From contig OY754982.1 in assembly GCA_963576475.1 (NCBI GenBank), forward strand, positions 7,262,458 to 7,326,457: a stretch of DNA of 64,000 nt, given 5' to 3'. Below, one piece after another: positions 23,853-35,504 of the stretch. This DNA is from Molanna angustata. Taxonomy: Eukaryota > Arthropoda > Insecta > Trichoptera > Molannidae. Position numbers and translations under genes: made by a program. The notes beneath the pieces are model-generated. The model saw nothing but the letters and a program-made list of their open reading frames with translations. It did no database searches and had not been told where the DNA came from. The first letter of the stretch is position 1. Each line of letters starts with the position of its first letter.

Positions 23853-25973
23853 TTATCGAACATTGTACGAATTAAAATTAAAATCAGGAAATTTCATTAT
23901 CTTCTTTGCACGGATTGTACCCCCGCTGACAATGGGTTGAGGTAGTTTCAAAAGAATATCATCAAATGGAACCATAGAAACATCATCAGTATCCGGAAAA
24001 TAAAAACTGTTATTTTCATTTTTTTTCAAAAATTTTACAATTAATTCATTAGAAAATCTCTCTTCTATTTGAGCAACATATTGAATAATTGATTTCTTTG
24101 TAGAAAAATTCACTAGTACAAAGTCTTTTTCAGAAAAATCCTTTGACATATTTTGGTTACAGTCATCCTCATCTTTTTCGTTGTGAACATCATCCGCCCA
24201 TTCTTGATCGCTTAAACTTTTTATAGATAACGAATCTTCACTCTCACTATCACTCTGTAAAACTTTTTTCTTAATTCTTTTTAATTTATTTGCTTTTTCT
24301 GATGATAATTGTGTCATTAATCGTGAAATAATTTTATTCTCAATATTGTCTTTGGTTTTTTTGCTTTGTTGCACCGAATAATCACTCTTCTTTATTTTAG
24401 GTAAAATCTTTTTAATTATGCGATCGATCAAATCATTCTCCACTTGATCTTTTGTTGGAGTCTCCGTCAAAATTTTAGAGCTGCCCTTCTTTTGCTTGTT
24501 TATTTTTTTTCTTGGCTGTGTTAATTTTGGATATGGTCTAACAGTTTCAGGGGAAATTGTACAATCCTCATCAGCCACTCTTAGGCTGTCTAGAACTAGA
24601 GATGACGAAACATTTGATATTGTACAGTTGATATCTTGATTGGCCACTCCTGAAATATCTGTTACTACAGGTGGTAGAACATTTGATGGGCTAGGTAGCT
24701 CAGAATCACACAATTCTCTATTTAGTTGAGCATCTGTTGGTTCAGGCCTATCTGTGACATAGCAGCAATCAAAATCTTCATTGTTGAATGCATTTCTATT
24801 TATTGGCCAAATTCCAGGTTTCTTAAACCCTTGTTTTATGTTATTAATTGTAAATGATGCTGCATATGCTATTCCCACAATCTCCACTACATTGTGGATA
24901 GAAATGGTTCTTCCAGGATGACATATCAGCCAATCATTAGAAGCAATCTTAAATTTACCCTTAAATGGACCAAGAACACCGACATCAAGTGGTTGTAATT
25001 TGTGCGAACAATGAGGAGGAAATGTCAACAATATAATACCACTTTCCTTGGCATATGAAATGGCTCCAATTGAACAATGGCTCTCATGATTATCCATGAT
25101 CAAAAGAATGGGATCTGTTTGTGAACACCTCGATACTTTTTTTAAATGCTCAAGGACCTTTAAAAAAATTTGTGATGTCATCCATCCACTTTCGGGACTG
25201 TTCGGAAAACCTATACTTCCACTTGGTGCTCCATTCATCAATGTATCGACCATTCGCGCACGCGGAAAAACAAACACTGGTGGTATAGGGTTTCCGTTAG
25301 CGCAAATTATGCAACACATAGTTACAAGTTTCCCTCGTTCTCCTGAAACTGTCTGACCAACTTGTTTTATTCCTCGGGCAGCAATGATATTAGGAGCTTG
25401 AACAACTGTCATGACACCAGTTTCGTCTAAATTAAAGACTCGATCTTCCGAAAAATTAAATTTTTTCATTACACTACAGTAATTATCAAAAAATACACAT
25501 ACATTAGTAGGATTGAAGCTCGTTGCACGTGAAAGGCTCGTATTTTCTGGTTTTCTTAAACTGAGTGTTCGATGACGGAGCATGAACCCCTTCATCCATT
25601 CTATGCCAGCTAATCCATCACGCTGCCATGAACATGGAATTGCCTTCCCCAATTTTTGTGCATATTCAAATGCTAATTTTCTGGTGGCTTCATATGTTAA
25701 CCCATAATTAATTCGGGAACTTTTTAAAAGGTATTTTTCAAGCATTTCTTCTTCGCTTCTGTTAAAAATTTGTTTGGTGTTGTATTTTTGAGAATAATCT
25801 TTACCCATGTGATTATTTTTTAGTCTGTAGAATAAAGCAGTGTGCTTTACATTATTGCGCTCAGCGGCGATTCGGAGAGAAAGCTTTCGTTCTAAAACAT
25901 CTGCAATGGCTTTTTGCATGTCCTCTTCTGAAAACTCCTGTCTAGTGCCTTTCTTTTTATATATTCTTGGCAT
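23853..25973 (-). CDS. pogo/Tigger/Jerky-family DDE transposase, 706 aa, intact
   Basis: This is the transposase of the surrounding element, a nuclear enzyme that cuts and rejoins DNA at the TIRs. Residues about 18-52 form a psq-type helix-turn-helix (AIADVLERKLSLRIAAERNN). Residues about 70-150 form a CENP-B-type DNA-binding region. The DDE_1 catalytic core follows, with D183 in NLDETG, D294 in LLIMDNHESH and D330 in HKLQPLDVG, giving a DD35D spacing typical of pogo-like enzymes. Residues about 470-620 are Lys- and acid-rich and probably disordered. The last 90 residues (FVLVNFSTKK to LLKLPQP) look like a separate small domain that I believe recurs in insect Tigger-like proteins. No stop or frameshift is present. 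The ATG at 25973 has A at -3 and is at the usual N-terminus. A domesticated gene is unlikely because the TIRs and TA duplication are intact. Confidence 0.93.
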   Translation of the reverse strand: MPRIYKKKGTRQEFSEEDMQKAIADVLERKLSLRIAAERNNVKHTALFYRLKNNHMGKDYSQKYNTKQIFNRSEEEMLEKYLLKSSRINYGLTYEATRKLAFEYAQKLGKAIPCSWQRDGLAGIEWMKGFMLRHRTLSLRKPENTSLSRATSFNPTNVCVFFDNYCSVMKKFNFSEDRVFNLDETGVMTVVQAPNIIAARGIKQVGQTVSGERGKLVTMCCIICANGNPIPPVFVFPRARMVDTLMNGAPSGSIGFPNSPESGWMTSQIFLKVLEHLKKVSRCSQTDPILLIMDNHESHCSIGAISYAKESGIILLTFPPHCSHKLQPLDVGVLGPFKGKFKIASNDWLICHPGRTISIHNVVEIVGIAYAASFTINNIKQGFKKPGIWPINRNAFNNEDFDCCYVTDRPEPTDAQLNRELCDSELPSPSNVLPPVVTDISGVANQDINCTISNVSSSLVLDSLRVADEDCTISPETVRPYPKLTQPRKKINKQKKGSSKILTETPTKDQVENDLIDRIIKKILPKIKKSDYSVQQSKKTKDNIENKIISRLMTQLSSEKANKLKRIKKKVLQSDSESEDSLSIKSLSDQEWADDVHNEKDEDDCNQNMSKDFSEKDFVLVNFSTKKSIIQYVAQIEERFSNELIVKFLKKNENNSFYFPDTDDVSMVPFDDILLKLPQPIVSGGTIRAKKIMKFPDFNFNSYNVR

Positions 25974-26027
25974 TATATTCCAAATGATCTAAAAAATATA
26001 ATTATTTATATCAATGTTAATATAAAA

Positions 26028-26108
26028 AGGGGATGTTTTGAACACGTAGGGGAGGTTTTGAACAGTGTTCAAAGGCTCCCCATCCACACTGTTCAAAACC
26101 TCCCTGGG
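26028..26108. promoter_or_regulatory. Right subterminal TIR-like motifs upstream of the transposase
   Basis: Four TIR-like motifs occur here: GGGGATGTTTTGAACA, GGGGAGGTTTTGAACA, GTTCAAAGGCTCCCC and GTTCAAAACCTCCC. They alternate in orientation, two on each strand, within 81 bp. They sit about 55-135 bp upstream of the transposase ATG, so they overlap its likely promoter. Transposase binding there could autoregulate expression; this is inference. Confidence 0.6.
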
Positions 26109-26449
26109 TAGCCATTTTTGATATTCATGAAAATATAAATATTTTAAAATAAGTACTGAATCAAATTACTTACGTGTTCAGCTAGGCTAAATATGTGTTA
26201 TTATAATTATCTCACAGTGAGTCGAATAAATATATAATATATTGTAAAAAAATGTCCAGATATAACCGCCTTTTATTTTATTAAAATGCACGAATGACAA
26301 CAAACCACTACACCAAGTTAACGAAACAAAAAATGGTTTATGTTTTGACTGACAGCTCTAAAGATCTGTATTACCATTAGGAAAAAATAATTCATTAATG
26401 GGAAAAAAATCAAATTCCTCAAATATTTTGTCTGTTCAAAGGCACCTCG

Positions 26450-26474
26450 TGTTCAAAACCTCCACCTTCTCCCC
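26450..26474 (-). repeat. Right TIR of the pogo-like element
   Basis: Its reverse complement begins GGGGAGAAGGTGGAGG and ends TTTGAACA, like the left TIR. A target TA follows at 26475. Confidence 0.9.
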
Positions 26475-26782
26475 TATCTGCATATAATATTAAAATATAA
26501 AAAAGAAAAGAGTTAGGAAGAGTAGGTATAAGGAGTAGGTAAGTAGGAAGAGTATTAACTATTTAGCCATCTGCATCCTCAACAAAAACGAGCCAATACT
26601 GACCGACCAGTCTGTATTGTGATCACTAGTCAGTATATACAGTATACAGAGTACAATGCCTATGTAGGTAATTTATAATATTGTTACAAGTAGTATGCAC
26701 CGAAGTTTAGCACCACAAACCATTGTAGAATACACAGCAAAATCATGTAACGGTAACAAAATCATATAATGAGTAACTAATC

Positions 26783-26832
26783 ACTATTCCAACTTCGTCT
26801 CTATTGAGATGTTGAAAAGTTTGTCAAAAATA
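26783..26832 (+). repeat. Family Y end fragment
   Basis: ATTCCAACTTCGTCTCTATT followed by GAGATGTTGAAAA matches the terminal 40 bp of family Y copy 1. Confidence 0.55.
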
Positions 26833-26877
26833 AATGCCATTTGACTCCCGACAGGGAAAAAAATCCAATGTTTGTGT

Positions 26878-27225
26878 ATATGCAAATGTGGTGGACCATC
26901 TCTATGATGTCCCCGGATCACTACTGGCTTGTCATGGCTACCAACTTAAGCTGAACGTATTAACGATGATCTCCTACTCTAATCATTCGGAATTTCTTCA
27001 GTCGCCCGGCCTAGACGTATCGCGTTCTTTCCTCCACATTCTAATTACGTGTTAATTAAATATAATAATTTAACAAATTCTATGTAATACATCGATTATA
27101 TCAGAGTGAATACAATATTTTATTGCATAAATTATCAGTTGCACCCAATTGTTTGTAGTGTATCTATCATATAGAGATGAGTTTTGATTATACCTTTTGA
27201 ACACGCAATAATCCTTCTTATAAAT
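26878..27225 (+). repeat. Dispersed repeat family Z, copy 2
   Basis: Same-strand relative of 12462-12812, diverged by many substitutions and small indels. GCTACCAACTTAAGCTGAAC and ATAGAGATGAGTTTTGATTA are the clearest shared phrases. Confidence 0.7.
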
Positions 27226-27489
27226 ATTCTATTGAGTTAATTAATCACAATAATCAAATAACCATCTCCCTATACGATTAAAAATATTCAATTCGAAGAA
27301 TGGATATTATGATTAAAGTTACCGAAGCGTTTGACCTTTCCTGAAAAGATTCCTTTCGTCCAGACAGACCATCCTCAGGAAAACCGGTTATATAACACGA
27401 CTGGCTGGCTGGGAATAAAACCTGGAAGATGTTTCTGACTAGGTATGCACATGATAAAACTCAGTAAATTGTAGGTATTATTTATTTTA

Positions 27490-27686
27490 TATTATTTCTC
27501 GGGCAACTAACGGGTACTATGTCAAATAATAATTTAACACACACCCAATAACAAGTTGCAACATTCTGGAGATATTAATCGTCTCACAGATCCGAACTGA
27601 AAACATATCTAAAAACTGTCGGAATCGAACCCGGGAGATTTGGATCAGCTGAGATACCTAACCAACTGAGCCACGAAGGCCGACAG
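27490..27686 (-). mobile_element. tRNA-derived SINE, family B
   Basis: It is nearly the same as the 19.4-kb copy: CGGGCAACTAACGGGTACTA, CACCCAATAACAAGTTGCAA, CGGAATCGAACCCGGGAGAT and ACTGAGCCACGAAGGCCGAC. A few small deletions are present. Confidence 0.8.
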
Positions 27687-28311
27687 TGTGAACAAGAGAG
27701 CCAAAAGTTAAACCATATTTATCGGTTAACGATTAGTTTTGAAAATTTAATAGACGAACATGAACTAGAAAAATACTCATGGTTTTAATTTTTAAGAAAA
27801 ACACTTTTAAACATTTTTGGGAAATTTGATTTCAAATTGGATTGTATGCCCTCTTGAGCGATATTTTTTTATGATGCCAAAAATATTATCATTTCCTTAC
27901 ACATAAATTTGTCTCCCTATCTTATCGTTGTCCCCTCCTCTCCTATCCCCTCCGTTTGTTTATTGTTTTTGTTTTATATGTAATTATATTTTTCTTATAT
28001 ATTATGTTTTATTCATAGAATTATATTGTACAGAAGCCGCGTGTAGTACAAATTTCGAATTCAAATGTATGCCAAGTTTTTTTACATGTGTGTGTGAGGC
28101 GGTAGATCGGTTGGTCTACGTATTATGTAGGTGTGCGTATCGATAGTTGTACGTATGTGGCCGGGCGAGTGAAATTCGTCTGTTTCAGCGTAGTTTTTGT
28201 TGGCATACATTTATTGCGCTGACTAGGTATCTGTATCATATATAATCTAAGGTTTTATTCATATAAATTGTTGGTACGTATCATAAACACAATATTCTTC
28301 ACCAAATGAAT
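27687..28311. other. AT-rich stretch, nothing recognised
   Basis: A 72-codon frame at 27928-28146 has no domain and no credible context. Confidence 0.5.
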
Positions 28312-28372
28312 ATGGTTAATTGGAAGATATTGCCATTTGGCAATAAGCCCGCCATTGTGCACATGTGCTCAA
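28312..28372 (+). mobile_element. SINE family A, 3' body only
   Basis: TTAATTGGAAGATATTGCCA and TTTGGCAATAAGCCCGCC match the family A body. It ends just before the 62-bp minisatellite. Confidence 0.6.
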
Positions 28373-28391
28373 AATAAATAATTTTGACCAA

Positions 28392-29003
28392 GATTTCATT
28401 CAATTAAATAGTAACTATGCTTCAAATAACGAGAATAACGAGTTAGCATCAACGATTGCATTCAATTAAATAGTAACTATGCTTCAAATAACGAGAATAA
28501 CGAGATAGCGTCAACGATTGCATTCAATTAAATAGTAACTATGCTTCAAATAACGAGAATAACGAGATAGCATCAACGATTGCATTCGATTAAATAGTAA
28601 CTATGCTTCAAATAACGAGAATAACGAGATAGCATCAACGATTGCATTCAATTAAATAGTAACTATGCTTCAAATAACGAGAATAACGAGATAGCGTCAA
28701 CGATTGCATTCGATTAAATAGTAACTATGCTTCAAATAACGAGAATAACGAGATAGCGTCAACGATTGCATTCAATTAAATAGTAACTATGCTTCAAATA
28801 ACGAGATAGCGTCAACGATTGCATTCAATTAAATAGTAACTATGCTTCAAATAACGAGAATAACGAGATAGCGTCAACAATTGCATTCAATAATATAGTA
28901 ACTATACTTCAAATAACGAGAATAACGAGATAGCGTCAACGATTGCATTCAATTAAATAGTAACTATGCTTCAAATAACGTGAATAACGAGATAGCGTCA
29001 ACT
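28392..29003 (+). repeat. 62-bp minisatellite, about 10 units
   Basis: CATTCAATTAAATAGTAACT starts at 28397, 28459, 28521, 28583 and so on every 62 bp. Units contain AACGAGAATAACGAGATAGC, and one near 28796 lacks about 12 bp of that segment. Differences are mainly G/A at the AGCGTC/AGCATC position. No spacers, so not a CRISPR. Confidence 0.95.
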
Positions 29004-29269
29004 TTTTTTCACAAATACTCCGAGAACTAATGCCAGGATTCAGGATACCGCTTTATAGAATATGTAAAAACTTTAATGACCAATTCAATGACCATATTGA
29101 CATTTTTTTTAATCTATATTCAAAAGGGAAATTGTAAAAAAGATCACTGATACAACCTCTTAGGACCTGAGTATAGCTGGAATGCACTGTTGAGGAAGTA
29201 ATGTTATATGAGTGATGTCATTCTTGTGTATTCCAAACTATAATTAATAAATACTTCATAATATTTTTT

Positions 29270-32200
29270 ACTCTCCACACTATGGAATAGGGGAGAGTCA
29301 TGATTTCGCAAAATTTAAGCGTTTTTTTTTTACATCAATTTCTCAATGGGTATCATGTAGAGAATGCACACTATGAGTTTCGTCGTGATGTGTTTGTGTG
29401 TATGGCGTATACGCTGTACGCCGTACGCCGTAGCATTTATCTTTTTTGTGTCCTCTCTACAGCCCAAACTATAAGTCTGATCGACTTCATATTAACATCA
29501 TATGTGTAAAGTGCAAGGACCTAGAGCTGATTAGTTTTCCATAGACAACTTTTGATTTCTTCTCTATGAATTCATCATTTACGTTGTTTTTTTTTTGTGT
29601 CCTCTCTGCAGCCCAAACTATAAGTCCGATTGACTTCATATTGATATCACATGTGTTAAGTCCATAAACTTAGAGCTGATTAGTTTTCCATAGACAACAG
29701 TTCATTTTTTCCCAATGTTTCTTTATGATTTCATCTATTAAAACTGAAAAAATGCTCTCACGACCTGGAAATTAGAGATATTTTAATTTGGTTTCAACTA
29801 TTTATACAACACCAAGAATCTTCATAAAATTGTATTCAAAGTTGGTCAATGTTAAAAGAAAAATATTCAACGGTTTCAAAAATTATATTTTATTTAATGG
29901 ATATTTGTATGAAACTTATATGTAACAAGAGAATTTTTTTATATTTGGCAATGTTCAGTTCATTGATTTCATATTGATATAAGAATATTAATAGCTTGAA
30001 CTTAGAACTGATTAGCTTTTCATAGATATCATAAAATTTCTTCATATGATATCACATGTCAACATTGTCAAAATGCTCTAAAGCTCTTTGAAACAAAATT
30101 TATCTGCTTTTTTTAAAATATTTCATACAACATAAGCAGTCTTCACTATACTGCATTAATAGTTTGTCTATCTTAACATAAAAATATACTATCGGAAGAA
30201 AATTTATATTCCTGATAGTAACATTTAGTATGAATAAAAATGTAATTAGATAAATTTCTATGTATGGAAACGTTCAGTAATTTGATTTCATGTTATAATG
30301 TAAAGAGCTTGAACATAGAACTGATTAGCTTTCCATAAATAACAAAAAAAATCTTCATATGATATCACCTGTCAAAATTTGGAAAATGCTCTCGCGTTCT
30401 TTAGAACAAAATTTATCTGCTTTTTTTAAAATATTTCATACAACATAAGCATTCTTCACTATACTGCATTAATAGTTTGTTTATCTTAACATAAAAATAT
30501 ACTATCGGAAGAAAATTTATATTCCTGATAGTAACATTTAGTATGAATAAAAATGTAATTAGATAAATTTCTATGTATGGAAAAGTTCAGTAATTTGATT
30601 TCATGTTTTAATGTAAAGAGCTTGAACATAGAACTGATTAGCTTTCCATAAATAACAAAAAAAATCTTCATATGATATCACCTGTCAAAATTTGGAAAAT
30701 GCTCTCGCGTTCTTTAGAACAAAATTTATCTGCTTTTTTTAAAATATTTCATACAACATAAGCATTCTTCCCTATACTGCATTAATAGTTTGTCTATCTT
30801 AACATAAAAATATACTATCGGAAGAAAATTTATATTCCTGATAGTAACATTTAGTGTGAATAAAAATGTAATTAGATAAATTTCTATGTATGGAAACGTT
30901 CAGTAATTTGATTTCATGTTATAATGTAAAGAGCTTGAACATAGAACTGATTAGCTTTCCATAAATAACAAAAAAAATCTTCATATGATATCACCTGTCA
31001 AAATTTGGAAAATGCTCTCGCGTTCTTTAGAACAAAATTTATCTGCTTTTTTTTAAATATTTCATACAACATAAGCATTCTTCCCTATACTGCATTAATA
31101 GTTTGTCTATCTTAACATAAAAATATACTATCGGAAGAAAATTTATATTCCTGATAGTAACATTTAGTATGAATAAAAATGTAATTAGATAAATTTCTAT
31201 GTATGGAAACGTTCAGTAATTTGATTTCATGTTATAATGTAAAGAGCTTGAACATAGAACTGATTAGCTTTCCATAAATAACAAAAAAAATCTTCATATG
31301 ATATCACGTGTCAAAATTTTGAAAATGCTCTCGCGTTCTTTAAAACAAAATTTATCTGCTTTTTTTAAAATATTTCATACAACATAAGCATTCTTCACTA
31401 TACTGCATTAATAGTTTGTTTATCTTAATATAAAAATATACTATCGGAAGAAAATTTATATTCCTGGTAGTAACATTTAGTATGAATAAAAATGTAATTA
31501 GATAAATTTCTATGTATGGAAAAGTTCAGTAATTTGATTTCATGTTATAATGTAAAGAGCTTGAACATAGAACTGATTAGCTTTCCATAAATAACAAAAA
31601 AATTCTTCATATGATATCACCTGTCAAAATTTGGAAAATGCTCTCGCGTTCTTTAGAACAAAATTTATCTGCTTTTTTTAAAATATTTCATACAACATAA
31701 GCATTCTTCACTATACTGCATTAATAGTTTGTTTATCTTAACATAAAAATATACTATCGGAAGAAAATTTATATTCCTGGTAGTAACATTTAGTATGAAT
31801 AAAAATGTAATTAGATAAATTTCTATGTATGGAAAAGTTCAGTAATTTGATTTCATGTTATAATGTAAAGAGCTTGAACATAGAACTGATTAGCTTTCCA
31901 TAAATAACAAAAAATTTCTTCATATGATATCACGTGTCAAAATTTTGAAAATGCTCTCGCGTTCTTTAAAACAAAATTTATCTGCTTTTTTTATAATATT
32001 TCATACAACATAAGCATTCTTCACTATACGGCATTAATAGTTTGTCTATCTTAACATAAAAATATACTATCGGAAGAAAATTTATATTCCTGGTAGTAAC
32101 ATTTAATATGAATAAAAATGTAATTAGATAAATATCTATGTATGGAAAAGTTCAGTAATTTGATTTCATGTTATATAGTAAAGAGCTTGAACATAGAACT

Positions 32201-33118
32201 GATTAGCTTTCCATAAATAACAAAAAATTTCTTCATATGATATCACGTGTCAAAATTTTGAAAATGCTCTCGCGTTCTTTAAAACATAATTTATCTGCTT
32301 TTATTAAAATATTTCATACAACATAAGCATTCTTCACTATACTGCATTAATAGTTTGTCTATATTAACATAAAAATATACTATCGGAAGAAAATTTATAT
32401 TCCTGGTAGTAACATTTAGTATGAATAAAAATGTAATTAGATAAATTTCTATGTATGGAAAAGTTCAGTTATTTGATTTCATGTTATAATGTAAAGAGTT
32501 TGAACATAGAACTGATTAGCTTTCCATAAATAACAAAAAATTTCTTCATAAGATATCACGTGTCAAAATTTTGAAAATGCTTTCGCGTCCTTTAAAACAA
32601 AATTTATCTGCTTTTATTAAAATATTTCATCCAACATAAGCATTCTACACCATACTGCAATAATAGTTTGTCTATCTTAACATAAAAATATACTATCGAT
32701 AGAAAATTTATTTTCCTGGTAGTAAAATTTAGTATGAATAAAAATGTATATAATAAGATAAATTTCTTATGTATGGAAAAGTTCAGTAATTTGATTTCAT
32801 GTTATAATGTAAAGAGCTTGAACATCGAACTGATTAGCTTTCCATAAATAACAAAAATTTCTTCATATGATATCACGTGTCAAAATTGTCAAAATGCTCT
32901 AACGTCCTTTAAAACAAAATTTATCTGCTTTTATTAAAATATTTCATACAACATTAGAAAATTTCACCATACTGCATTAATAGTTTGTCTATCTTAACAT
33001 GAAAATATACTATCGTTAGAAAATTTATATTCCTGGTAGTAAAATTTAGAATGAATAAAATATTTCATTGTTAATATTTGTGGTGTGGAGAGTTTAGTGT
33101 TGGCCACAACCCACTCGT
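29270..33118 (+). repeat. Dispersed repeat family X, copy 2, enlarged by a satellite array
   Basis: It begins ACTCTCCACACTATGG...GGGGAGAGTCATGATTTCGC and ends GAGTTTAGTGTTGGCCACAA plus CCCACTCG, as in copy 1. Between these ends lies the 313-bp tandem array, making this copy 3.85 kb instead of about 0.57 kb. Confidence 0.65.
30000..33060 (+). repeat. 313-bp tandem (satellite-like) array, about 9.5 units
   Basis: The landmark GAACTGATTAGCTTTC occurs at 30005, 30318, 30631, 30944, 31257, 31570, 31883, 32196, 32509 and 32827. Spacing is 313 bp each time except the last (318 bp). Inner units are almost identical. The first unit and the last two are more diverged, as expected when unequal exchange homogenises the middle. 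Shorter, diverged relatives of the landmark occur at 29524 and 29673. Units are AT-rich and contain no long open frame. Confidence 0.96.
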
Positions 33119-33309
33119 TTTCAATAAGTATTCATTTTTTATACTTTATTACTTTTATCTCTACCTTAATCTCTAAGCAAGTCAATGTTTACATTATAAC
33201 TTCTGTTCTTCTGTATGGGAAATATTGTGATTGCACATATGTATAAATCAACTTTATTATTTATAAAACAAAAATGTGTATCTGTGATGTGTAATTTTTT
33301 TTTTTTTTT

Positions 33310-33780
33310 TAACATGTCTACGTAGGGGACGCCAGCTATTAGGATTTGGGTCCATTTTACTCTTCCGAAGAAGCGCACTACGTAGCGTTGGGAGGGGTTT
33401 GCAATCTAGAAAAGAGTTTATTAATTCGGATTTTAAAAAGACCCGGGTTGTACGAATTGTTTTTTCTCTTTATTTATTTATTTATTGATTCACGGCTCAA
33501 AGCCCTTTACAAAATTAAATATTACATGACACAGCATAAACAAAAGAAAAACAATTTATAAACATCTAGACATAACAACGATAGCAGAGGATATATAAAG
33601 AAAAATAAAAACATATAAGAGAGTTAAATAAAACAATAAAGTACATGCATTAAAAACCAAAGAATAAATAAATAAAAAAAACTCAAAAAAAAATACTACA
33701 TAGCATGGACATAAGAATATTACTGACTGAACAATATAACAATGGTGTGAACTACCTACAGACTTAGCCATACAGAATCA
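33310..33780 (-). mobile_element. LINE 3' region related to the 37.0-kb fragment
   Basis: ACGTAGGGGACGCCAGCTAT and GGATTTGGGTCCATTTTACT are the inverse of the segment at 37.1 kb, so the minus strand is sense. A second LINE-like 3' end may follow: TTTATTTATTTATTGATTCA and GGCTCAAAGCCCTTTACAAA look like a (TAAA)n-tailed 3' UTR. No open frame of use. Confidence 0.5.
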
Positions 33781-35504
33781 GAGAATGCTGCCAGATATGA
33801 TTATATATTACATTATTGAATTAAATAAACTAAAAACCAAATGTACAAAAATATATAAAATGTAAAATATATAAAAATGTAAAATATATATAAAAATGTA
33901 AAAATATATAAAAAGGAAAACAACTGACTCTTAATAAATAAATATATAAAAACATGCCATCTTACTTTAAAACCGAGTATTAACTAGTTAACTAGTATAA
34001 TGTTTTAACACGCGTTCATTTTTTATCCCTGATTAACGGGACCAAATAATATTCCGAGTGTTCATATTGATATAATACAGATTTTTTTACGGTACACAGC
34101 ATCAATTTCACTCGACAGTTCCCAGACGTATCCTCGCGCCCAAACCGGATTCGACACGCCGCACAGCGCACCGTTCACACGCTAAAATGACTAATGACGC
34201 ACCATTTGTTTGCTTACAGCAACAACAACAAAAAATACAAACTCATCCCGCAGTGTATAAACGAACCTTGAATAGGCATATTGTAATTTAACGATCTAAG
34301 ATTGATCCATTCAATCTTGGTAACAGGTAACCACTCAATTGTGATCCGACGTCGGAATCTATAACTTTTTAAGGACGTTCCATAGATGCGTTTCAATTCC
34401 ACTTAGTCCAAATTGATATTCTATAACGCTTAAATAGGAACGTTCCTATTTAGGAACGTTCTTACTCTAAGTATGTCACGAATTAGTTCAATTCCCTATA
34501 ACAAGATTTTAGTCGAATCAACTAATAATAATAATAATGGTAAATTTTATTTAGACGTAAAAACATAAAAATAAATACATCTAGTATAAACAAAAATTAT
34601 ATATACATATATTTTTTAAACAATAAGTATGGTATAATATTCGCCAAACATCTTGAACGAGCTTCCGGTTGCGCAGGGCGCAAATTTGTGTATTTTGCTT
34701 CGTTGGTTTACGTGCAAATCGCCCCCCTTCTCGGCTAAAAGTTCAAGTTATTTGGCGACAACTATACAAAGTATGACAATCAATTATAAAAACATGTAAA
34801 ACTAGGGAGAACATTAATATTTTTAACTATGTATTCAGCACATAGCCTACGAAAGGTGACAAGACTTGTGGTTTCTTTTATGTTTGGTGGCAAACTATTA
34901 TATATTTTGAGACCTTTATGGTATAAACTATTTTGTGTACATGGTAGTCTAAAATCCTGACATCCGCTCGTAGGTTAAGTGTGAACATTGGCATTGAATA
35001 ATACCTATATTTTGGAAGTATATTATTTTTTAGTTTTTAAATCAATGTTAATGTGTTGTATATACATAATGTATTGCTTTACTTTCATTAATTTTATTTT
35101 ATTTAACATTAGGTTTATTCTTGTATATCTGTTGCATTTTAAAATTGTTGTAACTGTCAAAACGTTCCTAATTTTATTTCACACCTAAATGGAAGCTTAG
35201 GTACTAGTTATTTTCACAGCAATCCGGGATATCATTATAAGTTGAAAACATCAGTTGTGTACACGTGTTGCGTTATGTTGAAAATAAAAAACCAATGAAG
35301 TTTAGTGCAGATCTATTGAAATGTTAGGTTTTGGCAACATGAAATAAATGAACATGGTCGAACAGTACGCATGCGTAGTCTGAGCCATAGACAATATGAG
35401 TTCAAATTATTATCTACGGTGCACTAATTTTTTAGGTTTTAGTTTAGTTTTAGAAATTAAATTCAAAATACCTGAATTCAAAAATTTTAGAACGTTCATA
35501 TTTT
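33781..35504. other. AT-rich stretch with possible old elements
   Basis: 34430-34465 has the local palindrome AAATAGGAACGTTCCTATTT. 34640-34740 is GC-richer (GAGCTTCCGGTTGCGCAGGG) and could be an old LINE 3' end. Neither can be assigned. Confidence 0.35.

Larger units (their letters stand above)
23436..26474 (-). mobile_element. Complete pogo/Tigger-like DNA transposon (3,039 bp)
   Basis: The element is bounded by TA dinucleotides (23434-23435 and 26475-26476), the target duplication expected of Tc1/mariner/pogo elements. The terminal 25 bp at each end form inverted repeats beginning GGGGAGARGGTGGAGG that agree at 23 of 25 positions. One long open reading frame on the minus strand occupies 23853-25973. 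Both ends carry further internal copies of the TIR motif. Intact coding sequence, matching TIRs and a clean TA duplication suggest a young, possibly still mobile copy. No second copy is visible in this window. Confidence 0.92.

Noticed and set aside
28392..29003. Regular tandem repeats resembling a CRISPR array
   Set aside because: The 62-bp units are contiguous with no unique spacers and no cas genes; this is a minisatellite in a eukaryotic context.
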